NCBI RefSeq assembly: GCF_022179765.1
Contig: NZ_BPRE01000009.1
Span: 62,001-126,000, forward strand
Direction of reading: 5' to 3'
Origin: Methylorubrum suomiense
Lineage (GTDB): Bacteria > Pseudomonadota > Alphaproteobacteria > Rhizobiales > Beijerinckiaceae
Length of the DNA stretch: 64,000 bases
The notes below the pieces were generated by a model. That model was not told the origin of the DNA. It did no database searches and saw nothing but the letters and a program-made list of their open reading frames with translations. The position numbers were made by a program, and so were the translations under genes. Positions 33,429-43,974 of the stretch are shown piece by piece; position 1 is the first letter of the stretch; each line of letters opens with the position of its first letter.

Positions 33429-35273
33429 ATGAGCGAGCCGCCCGGCCTCGAGGTGCGCCACCGCACCGGGGTCTTCGTGATCCTGGGCCTCGTCGTCATG
33501 GCGCTCGCGGTCTGGCTCGGCGGTCGCGTGGCCGAGCGCTTGGCCCTGACCGATCTGCGCCGGACGGCACAATCCACCCTCGGTCTTCAGGTCGCAGCGC
33601 TCTCCGCCGAGATGCAGCGACAGAGCGCACTTCCCCTCGCCCTCGCCACGGATCCAGAGATCGTTCGCGCCGTCGGTTCGGCACCGGAGCTGGGGCTGGT
33701 CGAGAGCGTGAACATTCGTCTCGGCGAGATCGCGCGGGCGACCGGGGCGGCGGTGATCTACGTCACCCGCGCGGACGGTCTGACGGTCTTGGCGAGCAAT
33801 GCGAACGATGCGCGCAGCTTCGTCGGCAACGACTATACCTTCCGCCCCTATTTCCAGCAGGCGATGAAAACCGGGTCCGGTTCGCAATTCGCCTTGGGCA
33901 CGGTGAGCGGGCGCCCCGGCTACTACCTGTCACGGCGATTGCCGGACTCGGTCGGCGTCGTCGTCGTCAAGATCGAGTTCGATGCCGTCGAGGCGGCGTG
34001 GAGGGCCGCCCGCGAGGGCGTCTTCGTGACGGATGCGCGCGGCATCGTTCTGGTGGCGAGCGAGCCGTCATGGCGCTTCACGGCGCTGCGCGGCATCGAC
34101 GCGGCGGAGCGCGCCCGCATCGCCGTCGCGCTCGAATTCGGCGATGCGCCGCTCTCGCCCTTGCCGATCTTCCCGACCGACGAGGCGAGCGACTTGGTGA
34201 GAGTCGGAAACGGGGCGCGTCCGGCATGGCTCGCGCTGACGCTCGACGCCGCCGTACCCGGTACATCCTGGCGACTCCACACCTTGACGCCGATCGCGGC
34301 GGCCGTGGAGCGCGAGCGGGTGCAGGGGCGTCTGATCGCGCTCCTCGCCACCGGTCTTGCCTGGGGCAGCCTCGCGACTTGGCTGGCCCGGCAACGGCGA
34401 ATCCGGACCCGTTTCACCGAGGCGGCTGCGCGGCGCGAGGAATTGGAGCGGCGCGTGGCCGAGCGGACTCAAGCGCTCAGCGATGCCAATCGTCAGCTCG
34501 TGGCCGAGATGGAAGAGCGTCGCCGGTCCGAGGCCGAACGCGAGCGCCTGGGACGCGAACTGGCCCAAGCCGGCCGCTTGGCTGCCCTCGGGCAATTCGC
34601 TGCCAGCATGGCCCACGAGATCAACCAACCGCTCGCGGCGATCCGATCCTATGCCGACAACACCGCCATCTTGGTGCGGCGCGGACGCATCGAGGACGCG
34701 GCCGAGAATGTCTCGGCCATCGGGCGGCTGACCGAGCGGATCGGTGGGCTGACGCGTCAACTCAAGGGCTTCGCGCGGCGCGCTTCGGGCCGCCGCGAGC
34801 CGGTGAGCCTCGCCGGAGTGATCCGCGGTACTGTGGAGGTGGTCGGCGCGCGGGCACGGGAAGCCGGGATCCGGCTCGATCGACCGACGCTCGCCCCCGA
34901 TCTTGTCGTTCTCGGCGATGGGCCGCGCCTGGAGCAGGTCGTCATCAACCTCGTACAGAACGCCCTCGACGCCGTCGCCGGACGGCCCGATCCGCAGGTC
35001 AATCTCATGGTCGAGGCCGGGGAGGGGCGGATCGTCCTCTCGGTATCGGACAATGGTCCCGGTATTCCGGAGCCGGTACGGGCCCAGGTCTTCGATGCCT
35101 TCTTCACCACGAAGGCCGACGGTCTCGGGCTCGGCCTCGCCATTTCGCGCGGTATCGTCGAGGAATGCGGCGGCACCCTTTCCGTGATTTCAGGCGAGAA
35201 CGGCACCGTATTCAGGATGGAGCTGATGTCCGCCAGCGAACCCGTGCGGGAGACCGTGCAGGAGACCTTATGA
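33429..35273 (+). CDS. dctB: C4-dicarboxylate sensor histidine kinase DctB
   Basis: The 614-residue kinase has a first transmembrane helix (VFVILGLVVMALAVWLGGRV), a periplasmic double-PDC sensor region (NDYTFRPYFQQAMKTGSGSQ is characteristic), a second transmembrane helix near residue 300, a coiled coil, the phospho-acceptor His396 in MAHEINQPLAAIRSYADN and N/G boxes (NALDAVAG, DNGPGIP, GLGLGLAIS). It should phosphorylate DctD when dicarboxylate is present. The stop overlaps the dctD start (ATGA). Confidence 0.94.
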   Translation: MSEPPGLEVRHRTGVFVILGLVVMALAVWLGGRVAERLALTDLRRTAQSTLGLQVAALSAEMQRQSALPLALATDPEIVRAVGSAPELGLVESVNIRLGEIARATGAAVIYVTRADGLTVLASNANDARSFVGNDYTFRPYFQQAMKTGSGSQFALGTVSGRPGYYLSRRLPDSVGVVVVKIEFDAVEAAWRAAREGVFVTDARGIVLVASEPSWRFTALRGIDAAERARIAVALEFGDAPLSPLPIFPTDEASDLVRVGNGARPAWLALTLDAAVPGTSWRLHTLTPIAAAVERERVQGRLIALLATGLAWGSLATWLARQRRIRTRFTEAAARREELERRVAERTQALSDANRQLVAEMEERRRSEAERERLGRELAQAGRLAALGQFAASMAHEINQPLAAIRSYADNTAILVRRGRIEDAAENVSAIGRLTERIGGLTRQLKGFARRASGRREPVSLAGVIRGTVEVVGARAREAGIRLDRPTLAPDLVVLGDGPRLEQVVINLVQNALDAVAGRPDPQVNLMVEAGEGRIVLSVSDNGPGIPEPVRAQVFDAFFTTKADGLGLGLAISRGIVEECGGTLSVISGENGTVFRMELMSASEPVRETVQETL

Positions 35274-36628
35274 GCCGGGATGCCGTTTTCGACGCCGCCG
35301 AGCGCATCGTCTTCGTCGACGACGAGGAGGACGTGCGCCGTGCCAACCGGCAGAGCCTCGAACTCGACGGCTTCGCGGTCGAAACCTTCGACACGGCGGA
35401 GGCGGCGCTGTCGGCGATCCGGGCGGAGCCGCCGGGCGTCGTCGTCACAGACGTGCGGTTGCCGGGAATGGACGGGCGCGCCCTGTTCGACCGCGTGCGG
35501 GCGGAGGATCCGGATCTCCCGGTGATCCTCATCACGGGCCACGGCGATATCTCCATGGCGGTCGCGGCGATGCGCGAAGGCGCCTACGACTTCCTGGCCA
35601 AACCCTATCCGGCTGAAAGCCTGATGGGATCGGTGCGTCGCGCCCTCGATCACCGCCGCCTCGTCCTCGAAAATCGTCGCCTCCATGCCCGTCTCGACGC
35701 GGCGATCGATGAGGATCCGGCATTTCTCGGCATTTCTCCCGAGATCGTGCGCCTGCGCCGCCTCGTGCGCGACGTGGCGGCCGCCGATGTCGACGTCCTC
35801 ATTCTCGGCGAGACCGGATCGGGCAAGGAGGTGGTGGCGAGCGCGCTCCATCGTTGGAGTCGGCGGGCGAACAAGAACTTCGTCGCGATGAATTGCGGCG
35901 CGCTGCCCGACAGCGTGGTCGAGAGCGAGTTGTTCGGCCACGAGGCCGGCGCCTTCACTGGGGCCCTGAAGCGCCGGGTCGGGCGCATCGAGCATGCGCA
36001 GGGCGGGACTCTCTTCCTCGACGAGATCGAGAGCATGCCGATGGCGCTGCAGGTGAAGCTGCTGCGGGTGCTTCAAGAGCGCGTGGTCGAGCCGCTCGGC
36101 ACGAACGAGCGCCGCCCGGTGGACATGCGCGTCGTCTCGGCGACGAAGGTCGATCTCGGCCAGGAGGCCGCCGCCGGCACGTTCCGCGACGATCTCTATC
36201 ACCGGCTCAACGTGATCACGGTGGCGATCCCCCCGCTGCGGGAGCGTCGCGAGGATATCCTCCTGTTGTTCGGGCATTTCCTGTCCCGCGCCGCCGCCCG
36301 GTTCGGGCGCGATACGCCCCCCGTGACGAGCGCGATGCGCGATCACCTCACCCGTCATTCGTGGCCGGGCAACGTGCGCGAACTCGATCATTTCGCTGAG
36401 CGCTGCGCATTGGGGCTCGCCGGTCAGCCCGTGCCGGACGCCCCGGCGCCTGCGGCGGCGCTCACCCTGTCCGAACAAGTCGAGCGGTTCGAGCGCGGCC
36501 TGATCCGTGAGGAGTTGATCATGGCCGGTGGCGACGTGCGGGTCGCGGCCGAGTCGCTGGGGGTGCCGCGCAAGACCCTCTACGACAAGATCGCCCGCTA
36601 CGGCCTCGCGCCGACGGAATTCCGATAG
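35270..36628 (+). CDS. dctD: Sigma-54-dependent response regulator DctD
   Basis: The 452-residue protein has a receiver domain with phospho-acceptor Asp61 (VVTDVRLPGMDG), an AAA+ domain with Walker A GETGSGKE (181-188) and the sigma-54-contacting GAFTGA loop (228-233), and a Fis-type HTH at the C-terminus (VRVAAESLGVPRKTLYDKIA). It should activate dctA from the upstream sites. Start ATG 35270 overlaps the dctB stop. Confidence 0.95.
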   Translation: MSRDAVFDAAERIVFVDDEEDVRRANRQSLELDGFAVETFDTAEAALSAIRAEPPGVVVTDVRLPGMDGRALFDRVRAEDPDLPVILITGHGDISMAVAAMREGAYDFLAKPYPAESLMGSVRRALDHRRLVLENRRLHARLDAAIDEDPAFLGISPEIVRLRRLVRDVAAADVDVLILGETGSGKEVVASALHRWSRRANKNFVAMNCGALPDSVVESELFGHEAGAFTGALKRRVGRIEHAQGGTLFLDEIESMPMALQVKLLRVLQERVVEPLGTNERRPVDMRVVSATKVDLGQEAAAGTFRDDLYHRLNVITVAIPPLRERREDILLLFGHFLSRAAARFGRDTPPVTSAMRDHLTRHSWPGNVRELDHFAERCALGLAGQPVPDAPAPAAALTLSEQVERFERGLIREELIMAGGDVRVAAESLGVPRKTLYDKIARYGLAPTEFR

Positions 36629-36640
36629 AAGTCGCACCGC

Positions 36641-39600
36641 TCACGCCGCAGCGCTCGTCCGCTCCTGCATGAAGGCCCGGGCGTCTTCCGCCGCCATCGG
36701 CCGCGAGAGAAGGAAGCCTTGCACCTCGGTGCAGCCCTTGCTGTGCAACCGGTTTAGCTGTTCCTCGGTCTCGACCCCTTCCGCGGTGATGGTCGAGCCG
36801 AGACGCTCGCCGATGCCGACGATGGCGCGCACGATCGCGGCGGCCACCGGACTGTCGAGGTCGCGGACGAATGAGCGATCGACCTTGATCTTGTCGAAGG
36901 GGAAGCGGCACAGATAGCTCAGCGACGAGTAACCGGTGCCGAAATCGTCGAGGGCGATCCGCACGCCGAGCGCCCGCAGACGGTGCAGGCATCCGATCAC
37001 CGCGTCGGAATCCTGCATCAGCACGCTCTCGGTGATCTCCAGTTCCAACCGCCGTGCGGGGAGTCCGGAGGTGGCGAGCGCCCGGATCACCGCCTGTTCG
37101 AGCCCCTGTTTGCGGAATTGAACCGCCGAGACATTGACCGCGACCCGCAATTCACCGGGCCAGGACGCCGCCTCGCGACAGGCCTCGTTCAACGCCCAGG
37201 CGCCGAGCGGGGCGATCAATCCCGATTCTTCCGCGACCGGGATGAACTCGCCCGGGGGCACTGCCCCGCGCACCGGATGATTCCACCGCAGCAACGCCTC
37301 GAATCCGCGCAAGCCACCGTCGTTCAGGGCGAAGATCGGCTGATAATGCAGGGCGAAGCCGCCCGACCTGAGCGCGTCGCGCAGATCGAGTTCGAGAAGA
37401 TTGCGGGTCGCCACCGCCGCATCCATTCCCCGCTCGTAGAAGCGGAAGGCGTTCCGGCCCGAATCCTTTGCCCGGTAGAGGGCAATGTCGGCGTTCTTGA
37501 ACAGGGTCTCGGGACTGTCGCCGTCACCCGGAGCGACCGCGATCCCGATGCTGACGCCGATGGCCGTCGACAGGCCGTCGAGATCGACCGGACGCCCGAG
37601 GGACTGGATGATGCGCCGGGCTTCCGCGGCGACGCGGCGGGTCTCATCGTGATCGGCCAGGATGATCGCGAACTCGTCGCCGCCGAGTCGTGCCACCATA
37701 TCGCCCTCGCGCAGGCAGGCTCGCAGGCGCTCGGCGACGATGCGCAGCAGCGCGTCGCCCGCGGGATGGCCGAAGGTATCGTTGACCGCCTTGAACCGGT
37801 CGAGGTCGCAGCACAGGATCGCCACCCGTCCCCCCCGCCTGCGGACAGTGGCGATCTCCCGACCGAGCACCTCTTGGAACAGGCGGCGGTTCGGAAGGCC
37901 GGTCAGGGTGTCGTGGCGGGCCATGTGTTCGACCAGCGCCTCGGCACGCTTGCGCTCGGTGGCGTCGGCGACCGTGCCCTCGTACCCATCGGGCATGCCT
38001 TCGGCACCCGGTACCAACCACGCCGTCTCCGAGACCCAAATCGTTTCCCCGCCCGCGTGGCGACGCACCTCCGAGACGAAATCCTCGACCCGCCCGTCGC
38101 GTCGCAAACACTCCAGAAACGCAGCGTTTCGATGGGGATCGACGTACCAGTCGTGGCGGAAGGCCGTCTCCGGCGCGAGCAGGCCGCACCCGTCGCCGTA
38201 GCCGTGCAGGCGCACGAGCGCGCGATTGGCCTGAACGATCACGCCGTCGAGGCGGGCCCTGTAGACGCCGATCACCGCGTTGTGGAACAGCGATTGATAA
38301 TCGGCCTCCGCGGCACGTAGCGCCGCCTCGCCCTGCCGGCGCTCGGTCAAGTCGGTATAGGTGCAGACGGAACCGCCGGATTCCATCGGCCGGATGCGAA
38401 CCTCCAGAACGGTGCCGTTGGGGCGCGTGCGCTCGTACTGACTTGAGGACGGGCGTGGTCGCTTTCCCTCGAGCCAGCCACGCACCTCCGGCGGTGCATT
38501 CAGGAACTCGCCGGACGACGCCTGATGCGCCAGGATCTGGTTGTAGAGAGCCCCCTCGTGCAGCACGGAATCCGACAGGCCGAGCAGATCGTGGGCGCGC
38601 TGATTATGGACGCGGATACGCCCGTCCGGCCCGACCGCCATCAAACCCTGATCCATCGCCTCCAGGGTCGCGCGCAGCAATTCGCCCGCCTCACGCTGCT
38701 GCCGCTCGGACCGGGCGAGATCGGTGACGTCGAGGCAGACGCCGTACAGCGCGACGAGCCCGCCGGAATCATCCCGCTGGGCGATTCCATGAACGGCGAC
38801 CACGCGCTCCTCCCCGTCGGGCCGGATCACCCGGGAGCGGTGCTCGTAACCGCCCGCATCGGCGTTGCCCCGCCCCGCCAGCGCTTCCGCGATGGCATGG
38901 CCGACCCGTGTTTGGTCCTCCGGATGATAGAAGGAGAGATGCGTGTCGAGCGGCAGCACCGGGAGCGACTCGTTGCGCCCGAAGATGCGGGCGATGCCGG
39001 ACGACCAGCCGATGGTGCGGGCTTCGACATCAATCCGCCAATGGCCGAAACAGGCGGTCCGCTCAGCCATGGCATGGGCGGCCTGGGTGACGCGCAGCAT
39101 CGCCTCCCGCTCCACGAGCCGCGCTTCCGCCGCCGCGCGCTCCCGCGTCTCGGCTTCGGCGATGCTTCGGCGCTCGTAGAGCTGAAGATGGGCCTCGGCG
39201 AGGAGCGCCAGTTCCTGGAGTCTCCGCACCTGCGCCGATGAGAAGTCCGGGCGCGGCACCCGATCGATGACGCAGAACGTACCAATGGTCTGCCCTGTGA
39301 TCGAGCCGATGGCGACTCCCGCGTAGAAGCGGGCTTGCGGCGGCCCGACGACGAGGGGCGAGTGGGCGAAGCGTGCATCCTCGGTCAGGTCGGGCACCAC
39401 CAACGCCTGTCCGCGGGCGCGGCGGATGGTGTGGCTGCAGAAGGCCCCTTCGCGATCGGTCCCGTCATCCTCGACACCGCAGCGTGCCCGGAACCAGAAA
39501 CGATCCTCGTCGATCAGCGGAAGCAGGGCGATCGGCATCCCGAGCAACTCGGACGCCGTGCGGCAGAGAGCGTCGAGATGCTCCTCCAATCCGGTGTCCA

Positions 39601-39661
39601 GAATGGCCCGGCAAGGCGGATGGGCGGCGTCGTGATCGAAGCTCTGCACCGGCGGGTCCAC
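36641..39661 (-). CDS. GAF-PAS-GGDEF-EAL cyclic-di-GMP protein
   Basis: The 1006-residue cytoplasmic protein has no transmembrane helix. The order is an N-terminal GAF domain (~20-165, with FCSHTIRRARGQALVVPDLT), three PAS/PAC domains (~195-315, 325-440, 450-570), GGDEF (intact RLGGDEF, 660-664) and EAL (EALLRW, 788-790; DDFGTGYSSLSYL; EGVETEEQ). Both catalytic motifs look intact, so it could both make and break c-di-GMP, tuned by the sensory domains. It converges with dctD. Confidence 0.92.
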   Translation of the reverse strand: MDPPVQSFDHDAAHPPCRAILDTGLEEHLDALCRTASELLGMPIALLPLIDEDRFWFRARCGVEDDGTDREGAFCSHTIRRARGQALVVPDLTEDARFAHSPLVVGPPQARFYAGVAIGSITGQTIGTFCVIDRVPRPDFSSAQVRRLQELALLAEAHLQLYERRSIAEAETRERAAAEARLVEREAMLRVTQAAHAMAERTACFGHWRIDVEARTIGWSSGIARIFGRNESLPVLPLDTHLSFYHPEDQTRVGHAIAEALAGRGNADAGGYEHRSRVIRPDGEERVVAVHGIAQRDDSGGLVALYGVCLDVTDLARSERQQREAGELLRATLEAMDQGLMAVGPDGRIRVHNQRAHDLLGLSDSVLHEGALYNQILAHQASSGEFLNAPPEVRGWLEGKRPRPSSSQYERTRPNGTVLEVRIRPMESGGSVCTYTDLTERRQGEAALRAAEADYQSLFHNAVIGVYRARLDGVIVQANRALVRLHGYGDGCGLLAPETAFRHDWYVDPHRNAAFLECLRRDGRVEDFVSEVRRHAGGETIWVSETAWLVPGAEGMPDGYEGTVADATERKRAEALVEHMARHDTLTGLPNRRLFQEVLGREIATVRRRGGRVAILCCDLDRFKAVNDTFGHPAGDALLRIVAERLRACLREGDMVARLGGDEFAIILADHDETRRVAAEARRIIQSLGRPVDLDGLSTAIGVSIGIAVAPGDGDSPETLFKNADIALYRAKDSGRNAFRFYERGMDAAVATRNLLELDLRDALRSGGFALHYQPIFALNDGGLRGFEALLRWNHPVRGAVPPGEFIPVAEESGLIAPLGAWALNEACREAASWPGELRVAVNVSAVQFRKQGLEQAVIRALATSGLPARRLELEITESVLMQDSDAVIGCLHRLRALGVRIALDDFGTGYSSLSYLCRFPFDKIKVDRSFVRDLDSPVAAAIVRAIVGIGERLGSTITAEGVETEEQLNRLHSKGCTEVQGFLLSRPMAAEDARAFMQERTSAAA

Positions 39662-39843
39662 CCATCATGGCTCAGGTCTCCCGCCGCCGCCGATCGAGGC
39701 CGACAGCCATTCGAGAGACCCAAAACGAAGCGGACACTTCCAGCCGGGTGTTAAGAATCCCGTTGCAAGGGGCGTCAAAACGGAACTTTTGTGCTGTTTA
39801 CGGCGCCAAAACTTGGGTGCCGACCCCAAATGGGGCCGAACCC

Positions 39844-41316
39844 TTACTCGATTCCGAGCTTAGCCTTCAGCAGCGCGTTGACCGCAGCCGGATTGGCTTT
39901 ACCGCCTGTGGCCTTCATGGTCTGACCGACGAACCAACCCAACAGCGTCGGCTTGGCCCGGGCCTGTTCGACCTTGTCCGGGTTCTTGGCGATGATCTCG
40001 TCCACCGCCGCCTCGATAGCGCCGGTATCGGTGACCTGCTTCATCCCGCGGGACTCGACGATCTGCCGCGGATCGCCCCCCTCCGACCAGACGATCTCGA
40101 ACAGATCCTTTGCGATCTTGCCCGAGATCACGCCTTCGCCGATGAGATCGACGATGCCGCCGAGCTGGTCGGCGGAAACCGGCGTCTCGTCGATGCTGCG
40201 CCCCTCCTTGTTGAGGCGCCCGAACAGCTCGTTGATGACCCAGTTCGCCGCGGCCTTGCCGTCGCGCCCCTGCGCCACGGCCTCGAAGTAGTCGGCCGAG
40301 GGCCGCTCGGCCACGAGCACACCCGCGTCATAGGCCGAGAGCCCGTAATCGCGCACGAAACGGGCCTTCTTGGCATCGGGCAGCTCGGGCAAGCCCTCGG
40401 CGAGCGCATCGACATAGGCCTGATCGAATTCAAGCGGCAGGAGATCGGGATCGGGGAAGTAGCGGTAGTCGTGCGCTTCCTCCTTGGAGCGCATCGACCG
40501 GGTCTCACCCTTGCCCGGATCGAACAGACGCGTCTCCTGATCGATCGTGCCGCCATCCTCCAGGATCGCGATCTGGCGCCGCGCCTCGGTTTCGATGGCC
40601 TGGCCGATGAAACGGATCGAATTGACGTTCTTGATCTCGCAGCGGGTGCCGAGCCCCTCGCCGGGCCGGCGGACCGAGACGTTCACGTCGGCGCGCAGAT
40701 TGCCCTTCTCCATGTCGCCGTCGCAGGTGCCGAGATAGCGCAGGATCGTGCGCAGCTTGGTCACATAGGCCTTGGCCTCCTCCGACGAGCGGAGATCGGG
40801 CCGCGAGACGATCTCCATCAGGGCGACGCCCGAGCGGTTCAGATCAACGAAGCTCTTGGTCGGATCCTGATCGTGCAGGGACTTGCCGGCATCCTGCTCC
40901 AGATGCAGCCGCTCGATACCGACGGTGATCGCGCCGCCATCGGGCAGATCGACCAGCACCTCGCCCTCGCCGACGATCGGATCCTTGTACTGCGAGATCT
41001 GGTAGCCCTGCGGCAGATCCGGGTAGAAGTAGTTCTTCCGGTCGAACACCGAGCGCAAGTTGATGCGTGCCTTCAACCCGAGGCCGGTGCGCACCGCCTG
41101 GGCGATGCATTCCTCGTTGATGACGGGCAGCATGCCGGGCATCGCCGCATCGACGAGCGAGACGTGATCGTTGGGCTCGGCCCCGAACGCCGTGGCGGCG
41201 CCGGAGAACAGCTTGGAGCGGCTGGTGACCTGGGCATGAATTTCCATGCCGATCACGACCTCCCAATCGTGCAGGCCACCCTTGATCAGCTTCTTCGGAT
41301 CGACGCGCTCGGTCAT
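39844..41316 (-). CDS. gatB: Asp-tRNA(Asn)/Glu-tRNA(Gln) amidotransferase subunit B
   Basis: The 490-residue subunit contains [60 protein letters not shown] and a C-terminal GatB/YqeY tail domain ([20 protein letters not shown]). With GatA and GatC it amidates mischarged tRNAs. Neither partner gene is in the window, so gatB is separate here. The start gives the standard length. Confidence 0.96.
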   Translation of the reverse strand: MTERVDPKKLIKGGLHDWEVVIGMEIHAQVTSRSKLFSGAATAFGAEPNDHVSLVDAAMPGMLPVINEECIAQAVRTGLGLKARINLRSVFDRKNYFYPDLPQGYQISQYKDPIVGEGEVLVDLPDGGAITVGIERLHLEQDAGKSLHDQDPTKSFVDLNRSGVALMEIVSRPDLRSSEEAKAYVTKLRTILRYLGTCDGDMEKGNLRADVNVSVRRPGEGLGTRCEIKNVNSIRFIGQAIETEARRQIAILEDGGTIDQETRLFDPGKGETRSMRSKEEAHDYRYFPDPDLLPLEFDQAYVDALAEGLPELPDAKKARFVRDYGLSAYDAGVLVAERPSADYFEAVAQGRDGKAAANWVINELFGRLNKEGRSIDETPVSADQLGGIVDLIGEGVISGKIAKDLFEIVWSEGGDPRQIVESRGMKQVTDTGAIEAAVDEIIAKNPDKVEQARAKPTLLGWFVGQTMKATGGKANPAAVNALLKAKLGIE

Positions 41317-41392
41317 CTTCCATCGACTTCGGTTCGGGGCCGCCGGACCGGCACCCTCATAGACGGTGTGTAGGGACGGCCTGCGGGATGGG

Positions 41393-42174
41393 TCAAGCCG
41401 GCGGTGTCGCCCCCGGCCTTTGGGCCGCCACCGTCACGGCCGGCCCGTTCACGAAGTTCGGATCGTCGGCGATGATCGTGGTCTCGCTGAGCCCGTGATG
41501 GGCCAGCACTCGGATCAGGTCCGGCAATTCCATCCAACGGGTGCGGTCGCGGTTGCCGCCCCAGAAGGTCGCGAGCCCCCGGTCGTTATAGGCGAATTCG
41601 TGCAGCGACAGCCGCAAACCCTCGTGCTCGACGACGTGCTGGTATGCCTTCGCGATCGCCGTTCCTCGCGGAAGTCATGCGTCCAGATGAAGATCCGATC
41701 GGTGCGCGCGGCGGCGAGGCGGATCAGCTCCAGCGGATCGAGCATGTGGTAGAGAATGCCGCAATAGAAGATCAGATCGTAGCGCGGTCCCGGCGCCTCG
41801 AGATGCCGACTGACATCGCCGAGCAGGAAGGTCGATCGGTTCAGCCCCGCGATGTTCTTGACGATCAGCGACTTCAGGAACGCTTCCGAATTTGATTCGA
41901 CGGCCGTGATGCGCTTCGCGCCGAGCGCCTCAAGCTGACAGGTATGGGCACCCTCCAACGGTCCGAGTTCGAGCACCCCGTCACCGTCGAGCCGCCCGTC
42001 CACACCGAGATGCGCGGCGGCCTGCCCCGGCCGCGGATCGGCGCGAAATCCCGGCAGTCCGCCCGCCTTGAGGCCGGGTGCCAACTCGGACAGATCGCTC
42101 GCCCAACGGTCGGCGAAGAGGTCGGTCGCATTCCGGTGGCTGGGTGTGTTGGTGACGAATCTTCGTTTGATCAT
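41393..42174 (-). pseudogene. SAM-dependent methyltransferase, frameshifted
   Basis: The first frame (from ATG 42174) has a class I methyltransferase core: GVLELGPLEGAHTCQLEALG (motif I), RITAVESNSEAF, RYDLIFYCGILYHMLDPLEL and TDRIFIWTHDF. After about residue 172, near 41660-41672, the sequence becomes nonsense in this frame. The natural continuation (HVVEHEGLRLSLHEFAYNDR then GLATFWGGNRDRTRW) is found in the -1 frame and ends at 41393. The total of 782 nt is one short of a multiple of three, so one base appears to be missing. It is either a real inactivating mutation or a sequencing error. Confidence 0.75.
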
Positions 42175-42491
42175 GCCGTCCTGCCGGTGAGCACGATCAC
42201 TGCGTGGAGCCGACTAATCGACGTCAATCCCTGTCTCTTGAATGCAACATATTAAAGTCGCTTGCACGGTTATAGTCGGCAAATCAGAATTGAAACAACT
42301 ACAGATATTTCAAAACCAAAAGCTATATCAATGACTTAAGTTTTCCGCTCATTCGAGGATATGTTGAAAACTATATTGATAATGTCGGGTGACGAAAAAG
42401 TTTGAGTTGATCAAACTGCATTTCACCATTCATCAAAGACGGGCTTTTGTGCCGAGTGTGGGCGAAGGCTGGAGGCTGTGCGGGTCGATCG
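42175..42491. other. AT-rich intergenic region
   Basis: This 317 bp stretch is clearly AT-richer than the window, particularly 42230-42430. I recognise no gene or repeat. It separates the divergent methyltransferase pseudogene and PepSY gene. Confidence 0.5.
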
Positions 42492-43778
42492 ATGATGGAT
42501 CGAGATATCGCGTCGAAACACGTCGATGTGACGGTCGACGCTCCCGTCGCGACGGACCCAGCGGCCTGTGCGGCCGACATTGGGCAGACCTCCGCGCAAT
42601 CACGGAAAACGCCGGCTCCTTCAGAGGCGACACAGTCCGATTCCCCGCGCGCCACGCGCTACACCACATCCCGCACTTTTCGCACCGCCCTGTGGCTGCA
42701 TCGGTGGACCGGCCTCATCGCCGCACCGTTCTTCCTCATCCTCTGCATCACGGGCACGATCCTGATCTTCCATCACGAGATCGACGAAGCCCTCGGCCAG
42801 GACGCGCATGTCGAAGCGCCCGCGCCCGGCACGCCGGAGCGTCCGCTCGCGGAGATCGTCACGGCGGCACAGGCGACCGCGCCGGACCGTCGCCCCCTCG
42901 GCATGGTTTTCGACGCGGATCATCCCGAACGGGTCATGGTCGCCCTTGTGCCCGCGAACGAACGCGGGTTCGACGCGGCTCAGTTCGTGACCATGGATGT
43001 ATTTCGCGGGACGCCGGTCGCGTCGGTCGATCCTCGCTGGACGCCGACCGGCCTGGTTCTGCGCCTGCACGCCAACTGGTTCCTCGATCTGCCCGGCGAG
43101 TTGATCGGTGGGGTCATCGCGGTCCTGGTCGTCGTCTGCCTCGTGAGCGGAATCGTGGTCTACGGGCCCTTCATCAAGGGACTTGCGCTCGGCGAGGTCC
43201 GTCGCAAGCGCGGAAGACGGCTGCAACAGCGCGATCTGCACAACCTGTTCGGCACCATCGCCCTTGGCTGGACCCTGCTCGTGGGAGCGACGGGGATCGC
43301 GCTGGCCCTTGGCAACATCGCATTGAAGGTCTGGCAGGGTACCGAATTGCAACGCCTCGCGGCGGCCTATGCCCGAGAGGCGCCGATTGCGAGCGGTCAC
43401 GCCTCCCTGGACGCCGCCCGCGCGGCCGCCGAGGCAGCCCGCCCCGGTTGGCGGACCACTTTCATCCTGTTTCCCGGCAGCGATTTCTCGACAGTCCGAC
43501 ATTACACCATCCTGCTCGTCGGCCCGGTCGGCCTGCAGAAGCGGCTATTCGAGATCGCCCTCGTCGATGCGGTCGATGCGCGCGTGGACGAGATCACCCA
43601 ATTGCCGTGGTATCTCGTGGTGACGCAGATGTCCCAACCGCTGCATTTCGGAGATTACGGCGGATTACCGCTCAAGCTGTTCTGGGCCGGCTGTGCGTGG
43701 CTGGCCCTGTTCATCACGGCCAACGGTGCATGGCTGTGGTGGGCCCGCCGTCCCCGCAAAAGGAGCCGGGCGGCATGA
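42492..43778 (+). CDS. PepSY-associated transmembrane protein
   Basis: The 428-residue membrane protein has the family start LWLHRWTGLIAAPFFLILC (first helix), LRLHANWFLDLPGELIGGVI, VSGIVVYGPF, LHNLFGTIALGWTLLVGATG and a last helix near LFWAGCAWLALFITAN. Conserved His residues in LHRW, LHANW and LHNLFG suggest haem or metal chemistry. Relatives act beside iron/siderophore uptake as reductases, but no TonB receptor is adjacent. ATG 42492 is followed by a second ATG at 42495. It overlaps a 58-residue membrane peptide gene. Confidence 0.85.
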   Translation: MMDRDIASKHVDVTVDAPVATDPAACAADIGQTSAQSRKTPAPSEATQSDSPRATRYTTSRTFRTALWLHRWTGLIAAPFFLILCITGTILIFHHEIDEALGQDAHVEAPAPGTPERPLAEIVTAAQATAPDRRPLGMVFDADHPERVMVALVPANERGFDAAQFVTMDVFRGTPVASVDPRWTPTGLVLRLHANWFLDLPGELIGGVIAVLVVVCLVSGIVVYGPFIKGLALGEVRRKRGRRLQQRDLHNLFGTIALGWTLLVGATGIALALGNIALKVWQGTELQRLAAAYAREAPIASGHASLDAARAAAEAARPGWRTTFILFPGSDFSTVRHYTILLVGPVGLQKRLFEIALVDAVDARVDEITQLPWYLVVTQMSQPLHFGDYGGLPLKLFWAGCAWLALFITANGAWLWWARRPRKRSRAA

Positions 43779-43951
43779 CCTGGGCGCAGCATCCGATCAT
43801 TTTCGCCATGGCCATCACGGCAGCGACCTTCGTCGGACTGGCCACCATGCTGGCCGATGCAGCGGCCTGGAAAGTGGCAGGCTTCGTTCTGGCGGCGGGA
43901 CCGGTGGGTGTTGGTCTCGCGCGCTACCTCGCCTATCGACGCCGCGGGTAA
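43775..43951 (+). CDS. 58-residue membrane protein coupled to the PepSY gene
   Basis: The ATG overlaps the previous stop (ATGA), and AGGAG lies about 10 bp upstream. The product (starting MTWAQHPIIFAMAITAATFV) has two hydrophobic helices and a basic end RYLAYRRRG. It is likely an accessory subunit of the PepSY membrane protein. Nothing else identifies it. Confidence 0.65.
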   Translation: MTWAQHPIIFAMAITAATFVGLATMLADAAAWKVAGFVLAAGPVGVGLARYLAYRRRG

Positions 43952-43974
43952 GACGCCGTCCCCGGTGACGCCGG

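Noticed and set aside
34757..36637. 626-codon minus frame antisense to dctB-dctD
   Set aside because: The plus strand holds DctB and DctD with all expected motifs, and the minus frame has no protein-like motifs.
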